Source of the DNA: Mariniradius saccharolyticus AK6
Lineage (GTDB): Bacteria > Bacteroidota > Bacteroidia > Cytophagales > Cyclobacteriaceae
DNA length: 64,000 nt
Assembly (NCBI RefSeq): GCF_000330725.2
Contig: NZ_AMZY02000007.1
Location: forward strand, 248,001-312,000
Direction of reading: 5' to 3'
The position numbers and the translations under genes were made by a program. Below, piece after piece: positions 24,409-33,000 of the stretch. The notes below the pieces were generated by a model. It worked only from the letters and a program-made list of their open reading frames with translations. It was not told the DNA's origin and did not search any database. Numbering within the stretch: position 1 is the first letter of the stretch; each line of letters begins with the position of its first letter.

Positions 24409-25260
24409 ATGAACAAAATCGGATTCAATGTCTTGGCTTGGTCGGCGGCAATCTCCGACGATTTGAAACCCATCCTGGAAAGACTTAAAAGCATCGGCTA
24501 CGACGGGGCCGAATTTTTCGTCGGCGATACCAACGAAGCCGCTTGCCGCGGTATCGGTGATTTCTGCCGCTCGATCGGATTGGAAGTGACCACGGTGACG
24601 GTCCTGAGCCCTGCGGAAAACATCATCGATGCCGATCCGACAGTCCGAACTGCAGGTCTCGAACGTATCAAGTTCATCATCGACCGATCCCATGATTTGG
24701 GTTCACAGGTGCTGTGTGGACCTTTCCACTCGGCATTCGCCACTTTTTCCAAAGCTGCGCCGCAGGAAATAGAATACGAACGCAGCGCCGAAATCCTCCA
24801 CCAAGCCGGAGACTACGCCGCGCAGGCAGGGATTCTATTGACTCCCGAGGCCCTCAACCGCTTCGAGTGCTACCTCTGTAATACCATGGACCAATTGGGG
24901 CATTTGTTGGACAAAGTGAATCATCCCAACGTCAAGGCCATGTTTGACACCCACCATGCCAATATGGAGGAAAAAAAACTGGGTGGGGCGATCCGCCAAA
25001 TCGCGCCGCGCTTGGCCCATTTCCATATCAGCGAAAATGACCGCGGCACGCCAGGTTCGGGACATGTGCCCTGGGACGAAACTTTTTCCACCTTGGCCGC
25101 GATCGGCTACAAAGGCTGGCTAACGATCGAGGGCTTTACCCGGAACGACCCTGACTTTGCCAATGCCATCGGCGTGTGGCGGCAATTTTCGGAACCTTGG
25201 GAGATGGCGGAAAACGGGTACCGATTTATCAAGGAAATGGGAGAAAAGCATGGACTTTGA
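24409..25260 (+). CDS. Sugar epimerase/isomerase, xylose isomerase-like TIM barrel
   Basis: This 283-residue cytoplasmic TIM-barrel protein is of the sugar phosphate isomerase/epimerase (AP endonuclease 2-like) group. It is close in layout to D-tagatose/D-psicose 3-epimerases, which epimerise ketohexoses at C3. The four expected metal ligands are visible: Glu in LTPEALNRFE, Asp-x-x-His in MFDTHHANMEE, His in HFHISENDRG, and Glu in LTIEGF. The SGHVPWDE stretch is typical. No signal peptide is seen. It stands alone on the plus strand after repeat C. Given the keto-sugar genes elsewhere in the window, a role in isomerising keto-sugars is plausible. The exact substrate is unknown. Confidence 0.85.
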   Translation: MNKIGFNVLAWSAAISDDLKPILERLKSIGYDGAEFFVGDTNEAACRGIGDFCRSIGLEVTTVTVLSPAENIIDADPTVRTAGLERIKFIIDRSHDLGSQVLCGPFHSAFATFSKAAPQEIEYERSAEILHQAGDYAAQAGILLTPEALNRFECYLCNTMDQLGHLLDKVNHPNVKAMFDTHHANMEEKKLGGAIRQIAPRLAHFHISENDRGTPGSGHVPWDETFSTLAAIGYKGWLTIEGFTRNDPDFANAIGVWRQFSEPWEMAENGYRFIKEMGEKHGL

Positions 25261-25429
25261 CCTACCTCGGATTATCACTGAAAATCAAGCGAATTCTATC
25301 CAAATCAGCCTGAAAAAAACATTGGTTGAATTATTTCCACACCATAAGCCAAATGAGCATTCCAGAAAATCTTTCCCATTCCAAAAACTTAGGACATATT
25401 GCATGCGTACAGTCTCGAAAATCCACGCC

Positions 25430-26809
25430 ATGAAATTTTCCAACGTCAGCCTGATCCTATCAGGATTTTTACTTGTGATGCTTTCCTTCGTCCACAACGC
25501 TTCCGCCCAGGGACTCTACACGGCAAGGGGCTATTGGGAGGAAAGTACCAAAGAAACCTACCGAAAAATCAAAACCAAAGAAGCCAACAGAGAACTGTTG
25601 ACCAACGATGAAAAATCTTACCTCGCAGATTTTGAGAATTACCTCAAGAATTATTGGGAACGCATGTCGGATGAGGAAAAGGAGCTCTATGAAAACATGC
25701 TGGATACTTGGAACAGGGAACTATTAGGGCCTATCGCCAGCGAACCCCTACAAAAGGATTTCGATTGGCGGGGCCGGGACAGAGCGATCAATGTCTTTTA
25801 TGGAGTCTACTATGGTGCATCTCTGGTGGCTTTGTTCGAGCCAGACGGTGCGGCAGCGGTGGGTATTCCCCTGATTACTGGCGGCCTTTGGGTTTTGGGC
25901 CCTTTTGTCAATCCCAAAAAGTATCAAAACATCGACCGCACGGTGATTCGTGCAAGCAATACAGGCAAGTTCCTCGGACTGATCTATGGCGGCGCATTGG
26001 GCTACACCTTCTATGGTGGGGGTGACAACAATGACCGTGGAGCCTTTTTGTTCTCTTCTTTGGGCAGTATCGCCTTGGGTGAACTTGGGTTTCAAATGCA
26101 GAAAAGGAAAATGCTACCAGAGGGTCATATCGAGATGTTCAGGCATTATGGAATCGTGGGTCCATGGCTTGGTCTATCTCTGGCGGGTGCGCTGGGTGCA
26201 GATGATACGCGGGTGGTTGCAGGGTCAGTCTTGGCTGGTGGAGTTGGAGGTTTGCTTTTCGCAAATCGGCAGGCTAAAAAATACAACTATACACGGGGTG
26301 ATGTGGAAAACATCTCCACACTATCCTTGGCGACCACAGGCTTAGGCTTTGCCGTGGCAGCGGAAACCATCGCCGATGACTTTTCCAATGCCATCATCCT
26401 CATTCCCGCCGCGGGGACGGTTTTGGGTACGCTCGCAGGCCAAAAATCTGTCAAAGGCGTCTACCTTACCAATAGACAAGGAAGCACGATTGCGTTTTCC
26501 GCACTTGGGGCCGGATTGGTCGGGATCGGATTTGCGGCGTTGATCCAGTCAGATGCCCCGGCGGTCTGGATAGGTCTGCCCTCAGCGATGGCCTTGGCGA
26601 CCCAACAGATCATTTTCAGTAGGTTCAAAAAGGAAAACCTGTCCCGAAACCTTTCCCTTGGCAAAGACCGAGACCTTCCTTACCGCCTCTCCTTTGACCT
26701 TACACCTGGAAACTACCTGGTCAACAAGCGCATTCCCGCCACCGGCTACCTCCACGGTACCACGCCCCATGTCTCCAATCCCCTGGCTACTGTGAGGTTG
26801 AGTTTCTAG
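25430..26809 (+). CDS. Secreted or envelope protein of unknown function, Gly-rich helices
   Basis: I do not recognise this 459-residue protein. The ATG at 25430 gives a signal peptide (KFSNVSLILSGFLLVMLSFVHNASAQ); ATG 25403 is an alternative, and the frame upstream overlaps the epimerase gene. After a charged, helical region (about residues 30-100, many Glu and Lys) come several Gly/Ala-rich hydrophobic segments (GLIYGGALGYTFYGGG, VVAGSVLAGGVGGLLFA, IGFAALIQ) that could be membrane helices or a glycine-zipper array. The last 40 residues (DLTPGNYLVNKRIPATGYL onward) recur as a truncated copy after the toxin-antitoxin pair at 27575-27697, so a paralogue once stood downstream. Confidence 0.65.
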   Translation: MKFSNVSLILSGFLLVMLSFVHNASAQGLYTARGYWEESTKETYRKIKTKEANRELLTNDEKSYLADFENYLKNYWERMSDEEKELYENMLDTWNRELLGPIASEPLQKDFDWRGRDRAINVFYGVYYGASLVALFEPDGAAAVGIPLITGGLWVLGPFVNPKKYQNIDRTVIRASNTGKFLGLIYGGALGYTFYGGGDNNDRGAFLFSSLGSIALGELGFQMQKRKMLPEGHIEMFRHYGIVGPWLGLSLAGALGADDTRVVAGSVLAGGVGGLLFANRQAKKYNYTRGDVENISTLSLATTGLGFAVAAETIADDFSNAIILIPAAGTVLGTLAGQKSVKGVYLTNRQGSTIAFSALGAGLVGIGFAALIQSDAPAVWIGLPSAMALATQQIIFSRFKKENLSRNLSLGKDRDLPYRLSFDLTPGNYLVNKRIPATGYLHGTTPHVSNPLATVRLSF

Positions 26810-26904
26810 GAAGTTGACATGGTGACCTCGCCTCGGTGATCTTATCAGTTGCGAATACGGCGTAACCCTAGGCAAATGAACCAAACCGAGAATTTTCATG
26901 TAGG

Positions 26905-26931
26905 TATTGTATATTTGGTTAATTTACAATA
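26905..26931 (+). promoter_or_regulatory. Operator-like palindrome over a promoter, upstream of toxin-antitoxin pair
   Basis: TATTGTA at 26905-26911 and TACAATA at 26925-26931 are perfect inverted repeats. The -7-like TATATTTG at 26910-26917 lies inside them. The antitoxin starts 9 bp downstream. It fits autorepression by the antitoxin or the complex. Confidence 0.6.
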
Positions 26932-26939
26932 GGTGAAGA

Positions 26940-27173
26940 ATGAAAAACAGAATCACAATTGAAACTGACGATTTGGCCTTGATTGAGCAAATCCGACTAC
27001 TTATCAAAGACGTGCAAGGTTTGAAAGTGACCCTCGATACTTTTTCTATATCTGAACGTGCAGTGAATTTGATGAACCAGATTGCGGAATCTGGAGGATC
27101 AAACGCAATCAGTGATCCAGTTACTTGGCAAAAGGAAACACGAAAAGATCGCGCTCTACCGTTCAGAAACTGA
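26940..27173 (+). CDS. Antitoxin of a PIN-type toxin-antitoxin pair
   Basis: This 77-residue protein with a small N-terminal strand-helix part (ITIETDDLALIEQIRLLI) ends with a charged tail (WQKETRKDRALPFRN). The tail matches the end of many Bacteroidota antitoxins that partner with PIN toxins, from memory. I cannot name its family with confidence; it does not look like VapB at 20239. The stop TGA overlaps the toxin ATG (TGATG at 27171-27175), as in coupled toxin-antitoxin operons. Confidence 0.75.
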   Translation: MKNRITIETDDLALIEQIRLLIKDVQGLKVTLDTFSISERAVNLMNQIAESGGSNAISDPVTWQKETRKDRALPFRN

Positions 27174-27535
27174 TGCTTCTTCTCGATAGTAACATTGTCA
27201 TTTACTCTATTCTGCCCACACATCAGAAGCTTAGGGACTTCCTCTCGGGTAATCCATTTTGCTGTTCGGTAATCACGAAAGTGGAGGTTCTTGGTTACCA
27301 CTTGCTTTCTCCAAAGGAAAAACTTGATTTCGAAAATCTTTTTAGTACAATCCCTCTAGTCCCTATTTCTCCTTCTATCATAGAAAAAGCCATCCAAATA
27401 AAACAAATCAAGCGAGTGACGCTTGGAGATTCACTTATAGCTGCAACTGCCTTGGATATTGAAGCGGAATTAGTAACGGCCAATAGCAAAGACTTTGAGG
27501 GAATCTTTGGCTTGAAAGTGACCAATCCGCTCTAA
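27173..27535 (+). CDS. PIN-domain toxin, VapC-like
   Basis: This 120-residue PIN-domain protein is predicted to be an RNA-cleaving toxin. ATG 27173 is chosen because it overlaps the antitoxin stop and places LLLDSNIVIYS directly at the N-terminus; a longer frame from 27125 would overlap the antitoxin by 49 bp. The acidic motif residues are Asp5 in LLLDSNIV, Glu in ITKVEVLGY, Asp in LGDSLIAATAL, and the C-terminal TANSKDF. This order is typical of VapC toxins of type II systems. The module sits between a complete gene and a truncated duplicate of that gene's end. Confidence 0.85.
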   Translation: MLLLDSNIVIYSILPTHQKLRDFLSGNPFCCSVITKVEVLGYHLLSPKEKLDFENLFSTIPLVPISPSIIEKAIQIKQIKRVTLGDSLIAATALDIEAELVTANSKDFEGIFGLKVTNPL

Positions 27536-27574
27536 ACAACTACTTCTTTATAGATACTTTAAACCTGTGGTGAC

Positions 27575-27697
27575 ATATCCCTCGACCTGACACCTGGAAA
27601 CTACCTGGTCAACAAGCGCATTCCCGCCACCGGCTACCTCCACGGCACCACGCCCCATGTCTCCAATCCCCTGGCTACTGTGAAGCTGAGTTTTTAA
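27575..27697 (+). pseudogene. Truncated duplicate of the 3' end of the gene at 25430
   Basis: This 123-bp stretch aligns without gaps to 26687-26809, with 113 of 123 bases identical. It encodes the same last 40 residues with three conservative changes, the rest being silent, and its own stop. No start or upstream coding part is present. The pattern of silent changes shows that both copies evolved as proteins before the loss. It lies 40 bp after the PIN toxin stop. Confidence 0.85.
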
Positions 27698-27714
27698 CTT
27701 AACAGCCTGTAATG

Positions 27715-28060
27715 CCCATCCTGGGTGAAATGTGGTGTAGGCGCTGGGCGTAATTTGCAATTACGCCTTCCTATGAAGTGATCCTGTACGACTGTCGGGA
27801 TGTAATTCACCTGATCCCAAACTATATGGCCTATCCCTTTAAATTAACAAGGAAGAACTAGGATTTATTGCCGATTCAAATTTTTTCGAGCTATCCGTCT
27901 CAAAGAAACCTTCGAGGTTTTCAAAGCCTCAAAGGTTTCTCCGCTCTCGCTTCTTGTCTCTCGCTTCTCGCTTCTCACTCCCTACTTCCCCCGGTCATCC
28001 AATATCTTCTAAAATTTTAATTGTCTGACTTTCAGGCTACTTACGACTATTTCTTTATTT
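27715..28060. repeat. Long direct repeat, copy 1 (346 bp)
   Basis: It starts CCCATCCTGGGTG and ends in a T-rich stretch, and matches copy 2 at 28970-29329 almost throughout. It contains a perfect palindrome with 9-bp arms (GGCGTAATT) at 27747-27767, the AACCTTCGAGGTTTT palindrome at 27906-27938 and seven CTCGCTT-like heptamers at 27939-27987. It differs from copy 2 by a replaced segment near 27775-27805 and by four fewer heptamers. The whole gap 27698-28123 has no gene. Confidence 0.9.
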
Positions 28061-28123
28061 TTCATTTTTTTCTTTGCTGGCGATCCCCTTTCTTCGGGCA
28101 TTACTCATCCTAAACCCTTCATT

Positions 28124-28801
28124 ATGTTACCCACAAAACCCCCCTTGCTCCTCCTGGCTTGCCTGCTCCTCGCAACAAGCGGATGGGCCCAAGCCCAGAC
28201 AAACCCTACCCGAGGTCGGTGGGAAATCGGCGTGGACGCGCTGTCCCTATTTGAAAAAAACACCTTTGCCCCCTATTCCCTGTTTGGCAGGTACCTGCTC
28301 AACCCGGACGGGAACAAAAAGTCGCACTTTAGGGCAAGGATCGGCTACAATTTTCACAGCTACCTCGACACGGTGACCAGGGGCAACTCCCATGACCATG
28401 ACAGTCGCGAGTTTGCCTTTATGGCCTTGGTGGGATACCAAAGAGAGTTTTCGGTCTTTGACCGTTCCAGCCTATATGCCGGAGCCGATGTTTCGTTTAA
28501 TCGGGATTTCGTTGAGACTCTATGGGACCTACCCAATATCACAGGTTTTGAGACCGTTCAGCAACGGATTATCGGCTTGCATGGGGTGATTGGATATTCC
28601 TACAGTTTGACCCAGAACCTTCGGATTTCATTGGAATCCTCAGTTTCCCTCTCCCACAGGTATTACAGGTATCAGGAGGATGTCTTTTTCTATTTCGATG
28701 ACGGTACCCCGATGAGCGGGAGAAACGGACACTTTGGCAGTACCCGCATAGATTCCAAAATAAATCCTTTTCATCAATTATTGGTCACCTATAAATTCTA
28801 A
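28124..28801 (+). CDS. Outer membrane beta-barrel-like protein
   Basis: This 225-residue protein has a signal peptide (LLLLACLLLATSGWAQAQ) and alternating aromatic/hydrophobic strands such as RWEIGVDALSLFEK, SHFRARIGYNFHSYL, SSLYAGADVSFN and RIIGLHGVIGYSYSL. It ends with the terminal phenylalanine (HQLLVTYKF) expected for an outer membrane barrel. Length and pattern suggest a small eight- to ten-stranded barrel; function unknown. It lies between the two long direct repeats and 3 bp before a truncated secreted-protein gene, which suggests a former operon. Confidence 0.75.
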   Translation: MLPTKPPLLLLACLLLATSGWAQAQTNPTRGRWEIGVDALSLFEKNTFAPYSLFGRYLLNPDGNKKSHFRARIGYNFHSYLDTVTRGNSHDHDSREFAFMALVGYQREFSVFDRSSLYAGADVSFNRDFVETLWDLPNITGFETVQQRIIGLHGVIGYSYSLTQNLRISLESSVSLSHRYYRYQEDVFFYFDDGTPMSGRNGHFGSTRIDSKINPFHQLLVTYKF

Positions 28802-28804
28802 ACC

Positions 28805-29008
28805 ATGAAAAAATGCTTATTGCTTTTGTTCGCTTTTGGAATCTTTTCGAATGCATTCACCCAGACACAGCCGCCGCCAGCACTGACAGTTCACTTCGTT
28901 CACTATGGAAGCAACCCGTTTTGGTACGGTGAGAAAATATCCTTTAACTATGAATGGAAGCTAAACGGCCCCATCCTGGGTGAAATGTGGTGTAGGCGCT
29001 GGGCGTAA
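28805..29008 (+). pseudogene. Secreted protein gene truncated by long repeat copy 2
   Basis: The frame begins with a good signal peptide (KKCLLLLFAFGIFSNAFTQ) and about 35 exported residues (VHYGSNPFWYGEKISFNYEW). At 28970 it runs into the long direct repeat and stops after 12 more codons. The last part (GEMWCRRWA) comes from repeat sequence. The original 3' part is not visible downstream. It is 3 bp after the barrel protein gene. The parent family is not recognisable. Confidence 0.7.
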
Positions 29009-29329
29009 TTTGCAATTACGCCTTCCTATTTCGGTGAATTTGAAATTCACCTGATCCCAAACTATATGGCCTATCCCTTTAAATTAACAAGGAAGAACTA
29101 GGATTTATTGCCGATTCAAATTTCTTCGAGCTATCCGTTTCAAAAAAACCTTCGAGGTTTTCAAAACCTCAAAGGTTTCTCCGCTCTCGCCTTTTGTTTC
29201 TTGTCTCTTGCCTCTTGCTTCTTGTCTCTCGCTTCTCGCTTCTCACTCCCTACTTCCCCCGGCCATCCAATATCTTCTAAAATTTTAATTCTCTGGCTGT
29301 CAGGCTACTTACGACTATTCCTTTATTTT
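28970..29329. repeat. Long direct repeat, copy 2 (360 bp)
   Basis: This is the same element as copy 1 at 27715-28060. It has the 9-bp-arm palindrome at 29002-29022, a second palindrome GTGAATTTGAAATTCAC at 29034-29050, the AACCTTCGAGGTTTT palindrome at 29146-29178 and eleven heptamers at 29179-29255. It cuts the gene at 28805. The remaining gap to 29398 holds the likely promoter of the next gene. Confidence 0.9.
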
Positions 29330-29398
29330 GATTGTCTCTCATTGTAGCGAATTAGTTATGGCCGCCGTCTTTATAAGACAAACCAAAACCACGTAATC

Positions 29399-29878
29399 AT
29401 GAACAAAATACCCAAGCTCCGACCAATGACAAAGCGGGCAATCACCGGGTGCCAACGTATGCTTACCCAACATACATGGCTTATCAAGAGGATCGCCTTG
29501 ATGTTTTTGCCTATAGGTCTTTTCGCATTTAGCTGTGAGGACAATAGTTTGCCGGAAAATTGCTTGCCATATGAGGGTGAGCTATATGGGATTTCCTGTA
29601 GTGGGATCATAATCAAGGTCACAAATAAGGATATCGATTCCTATATGGATACCGGAAATGACATTGTACGCAACGTCCTAACAGCTACCCCTTCTCCAAA
29701 TTTGCCTAACCTACCATTAGACTCATTGGTTGGTAAAAAACTCTATTTTGATTACAGAGCCCCAAAACCCGAAGAAAAAAATCCACATCCGTGCAACCAG
29801 GATTTGCACGATACAAACCTATTGGTATATGTAACGAAGTTTTCATTTACACAATGCGGTCACTCCCCAATGAAATAG
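29399..29878 (+). CDS. Putative lipoprotein of unknown function
   Basis: This 159-residue protein is not recognised. A hydrophobic stretch (RIALMFLPIGLFAFSC) ends with a cysteine in a lipobox-like context, so it is probably an outer membrane or periplasmic lipoprotein. The mature part has several cysteines (ENCLPYEG, ISCSG, HPCNQD, TQCGH) that could form disulfides. ATG 29399 is used; ATG 29459 gives a more compact signal sequence and is equally possible. It follows long repeat copy 2, and its 3' end is 48 bp from the next palindrome-heptamer element. Confidence 0.55.
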   Translation: MNKIPKLRPMTKRAITGCQRMLTQHTWLIKRIALMFLPIGLFAFSCEDNSLPENCLPYEGELYGISCSGIIIKVTNKDIDSYMDTGNDIVRNVLTATPSPNLPNLPLDSLVGKKLYFDYRAPKPEEKNPHPCNQDLHDTNLLVYVTKFSFTQCGHSPMK

Positions 29879-29925
29879 GCGGAATCCGAACTATGTGTTG
29901 ATTTTCTTTCGTGGCGACAATTAAT

Positions 29926-30097
29926 AACCTTCGAGGTTTTCAAAACCTCAAAGGTTTCTCGCCTCTTGTCTCTCGCTTCTCTCTTTTCGCTTCTCGTCTC
30001 TCGCTTCTCGTTTCCCTCTTTTCGCCTCTTGTTTCTTGTCTCTTGCCTCTCGCCTCTAGCTTCTCGCATCTCGCCTCTCGCTTCTCACGCCTTACTT
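29926..30097. repeat. Palindrome plus 20-unit heptamer array
   Basis: The AACCTTCGAGGTTTT palindrome (29926-29957) is followed directly by twenty contiguous 7-bp units (29958-30097), mostly CTCGCTT, CTCGCCT and CTTGTCT. The last unit overlaps the stop codon of the minus-strand gene at 30092. The same palindrome-array order occurs inside both long direct repeats. Confidence 0.9.
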
Positions 30098-33000
30098 CTC
30101 CATCGGATGCTCCTTGAGCAAATCCGCGGGATTGTAGAAGCCCTTCTTGTCGGCGATTTTTGCACGTACTTCTTTCACTTTTTCAGGCCGTATCGGTGAT
30201 GCTTGATTGCCAAAGGAATTACGGACATAGGTCAGCACGGCGGCCACCTCGTTGTCATTCAGCATACCCTCATAAGGCGTCATCGGCACTTGTCCTGGAT
30301 ACTCCCTGCCGTTGACGACAATCGGACCCATCAAGCCCTTCAGGACAAGTTTGATCAGCCGCTCTTCGTTGCCGAGCACCCACTGGGTCCCAACCAATGG
30401 CGGAAATAGTGATGCCGACAAGCCCCTGCCGTCGGGCTGATGACAGGTGGCACAATAGCCATCGCGGGCGTAGATTTCCTTACCAATTTTATACAGTTCC
30501 AGATCCCCTCCTGCCAAGGTCGAAAGGACATCTTCCTCTTTTTTCTCCCTGACCGATAGCCCGTTGATGTGGGCCACGGCGGCCTCATGGGCATGTACCA
30601 TCCATTTGTCCAAAGGCTTTTTCGCAGCCTCTTCCAAAATGGGTAGCCCTTTTTCCTTTGGTAGCCAAGATGCGGCCACGATTGCTTCGAGCCTTACTCG
30701 TCCATGCGGATCTTTACTGGCAGCAAGCAAGAGTTGGTCTTGGTCCATGACCTGGTGGCCTGTGTACCGCAATACCCTCACAGCCGCCGCGCGTGCCTTG
30801 TAATCTTTTGCCTGCAGGACTTTTTTGAGCAAGTCGGCATCCACCTGATTCATCCCCCAAGTCACCCAAAGCCCTTCCAGTAAGTGGTGTTCGTAGTTCG
30901 GGTCTTGGGAATCAAGCCCTGTAACCCACTTTTTCACCGCCTCAGTTACCTCCTTGACATCCCGGCCGCGCAGTTCCCGGCGGGTACGGTACCGGGTGCG
31001 GAACTCGGGTTCTTTCAGATTTTCCAAAAGTTCGGGAATCGTAGCTCCATCGATTTTGGCCGGGGTGACCAACGGTCTGCCGGGATAGGTAATCCGGTAT
31101 ACGCGACCATGCACGTGGTCACGCAGCGGATCGCGGGCATTGTGCTGCATGTGTCCGATGAGGACATTGTGCCAATCGATAAAGTACAGCGATCCATCCG
31201 GCGCAAACTCCATATCCACCGGGCGGAAATTGCGGTCGCTACCCTTTACCAAATCCTGCCGCCACTGGGTCTTAAATCCTGTGCTATCCTCCATCACGCG
31301 ATGCTGTTTCATGCCGAGAAAACCGATCGTATTGTTGATCAGCAAATCTCCCTGTACCTCGTCCGGAAAATGCCTGCTGGATACAAACTCCAAACCTGAA
31401 GTCGGCCGGACCCGATGGGCGTCCTCGATCAGGTTGAAGGACTTGTGGGTCGCCTCACCGTAACGGGGCAAGACACTTCCCGGCATCATCCACATCACAT
31501 CCGGGCCGGAGGTTTCGGCAAAGAAGTTTTGCCCCCAGTCATCGAATGCGATGCCCCAAGGGTTGGGAATGGACAACTGCGCCGTCCGCTCCAAATGGTG
31601 GCGGCTGGGATTGTAGCGGTAAAATCCACCATTCGTACCGCGCACGGTGCCGTAGGAAGTCTCCACATTGGTATGGAGAAAAACACCCTCGGCCATATAA
31701 ATCGCTCCGGAAGGATCTGCGGCAAAAGCCGAAATCACATGGTGGGTATCATGGTCGTCAAAGCCACTCAGCAAAACCTCCACCCTGTCGGCGCGATCGT
31801 CGCCGTTTTCATCGATCAGGATTTTCAGGTGTGTACCCTGCGATACATACACGCCCTCGGGGGCTATTTCAAACCCCATCGGCAGGTGCAGCTTGTCGGC
31901 AAATAGGATCTGCTTGTCGGCCTTGCCGTCGTTGTCGGTATCTTCGAGAATGATGATCTTATCGTTGGGTTTGGCGTCACCGGGACGGTAGTGCGGATAG
32001 GAAGGACAAGTGGCCACCCATAGCCTACCCTTGTTGTCGAAACTCATCTGCACCGGATTGGCCAAATCGGGAAACTCTACTTCTGAGGCAAAAAGGTCGA
32101 TTTTGTATCCTTGGGGAACGGCAAGGGACTTCAGCGCATCTTCACCATACAGGTATTCAAGGCTGCCGTTTTGCTCTGGATTGAAATTGGTCTCTACGGG
32201 CGGCAGTGAGCGGGTATTCTTGTCGGCTGCAGACAAATCCTTCCGGATTCCCTTGGCTGCTTCCCAAATGGCTGTATCCCTGATGGCGGTCATTTGCCGG
32301 ATTTTCTCCAGTTCCATCGGATAATTGTCTGTACCAAAAGGATTGTAGCGACGGCCGAAGACGTGGACACCGTTGGGGATTTTGTAGTCGTTTTGCCACA
32401 TCCAGTTTTTTTCCATCACCATCTCATGGATCAATTCCCTGTTGGCCTCAGCCTGCGGCTTCGCTTTTCCGAAAATCCCATCTGCCAGTAGTCCCGCAAA
32501 CTTCGCATAGCCCGAGGCATTGAGTTGGGACCCGTCGATGGTCAAAGGCTCTTCGGAAGCAGCATACCATTCCAAGGATGGATGAAAGGCATCCAAAAAC
32601 AGTACTTGACGCTTTTTGGCTACTTCCGAGATTGCGGCCGTGTACATCTCCAGGTTTTGGTTTTCAGTTTTGCCATCGGGCAAATCCTTGATGTCCGACA
32701 AATCCTCCATGGCAATGGGCGAAACGAGGACCAGCATGGGCGCGGTCTTGCCGTTGTATTTCTGTGCAAGTGTATGGACGACAAATGCATCCAATTCATC
32801 CTTGAAATTCTGCAAGCCAGCCTCTCCCTGAAAGGATTCACTGAAACCAAAAAAAGCCAGAATGACATCCGCTTGATGCCGGGTCAGCCACTGGTCGGGG
32901 TACTCAAAAAATCCCTCCGGACCTGAAGGATTGGCGTATTCCGTTTGGAATGCCTCCGCACCCGGAAAAGCCCAAGGGGTATTCCTGCCCGGATGGGGCC

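Noticed and set aside
25157-25429. Longer N-terminus for the envelope protein at 25430
   Set aside because: It would overlap the epimerase gene by 104 bp and puts the signal peptide in the middle of the protein.
27125-27172. Longer start for the PIN toxin
   Set aside because: The TGATG overlap at 27171 and the position of the first catalytic Asp favour ATG 27173.
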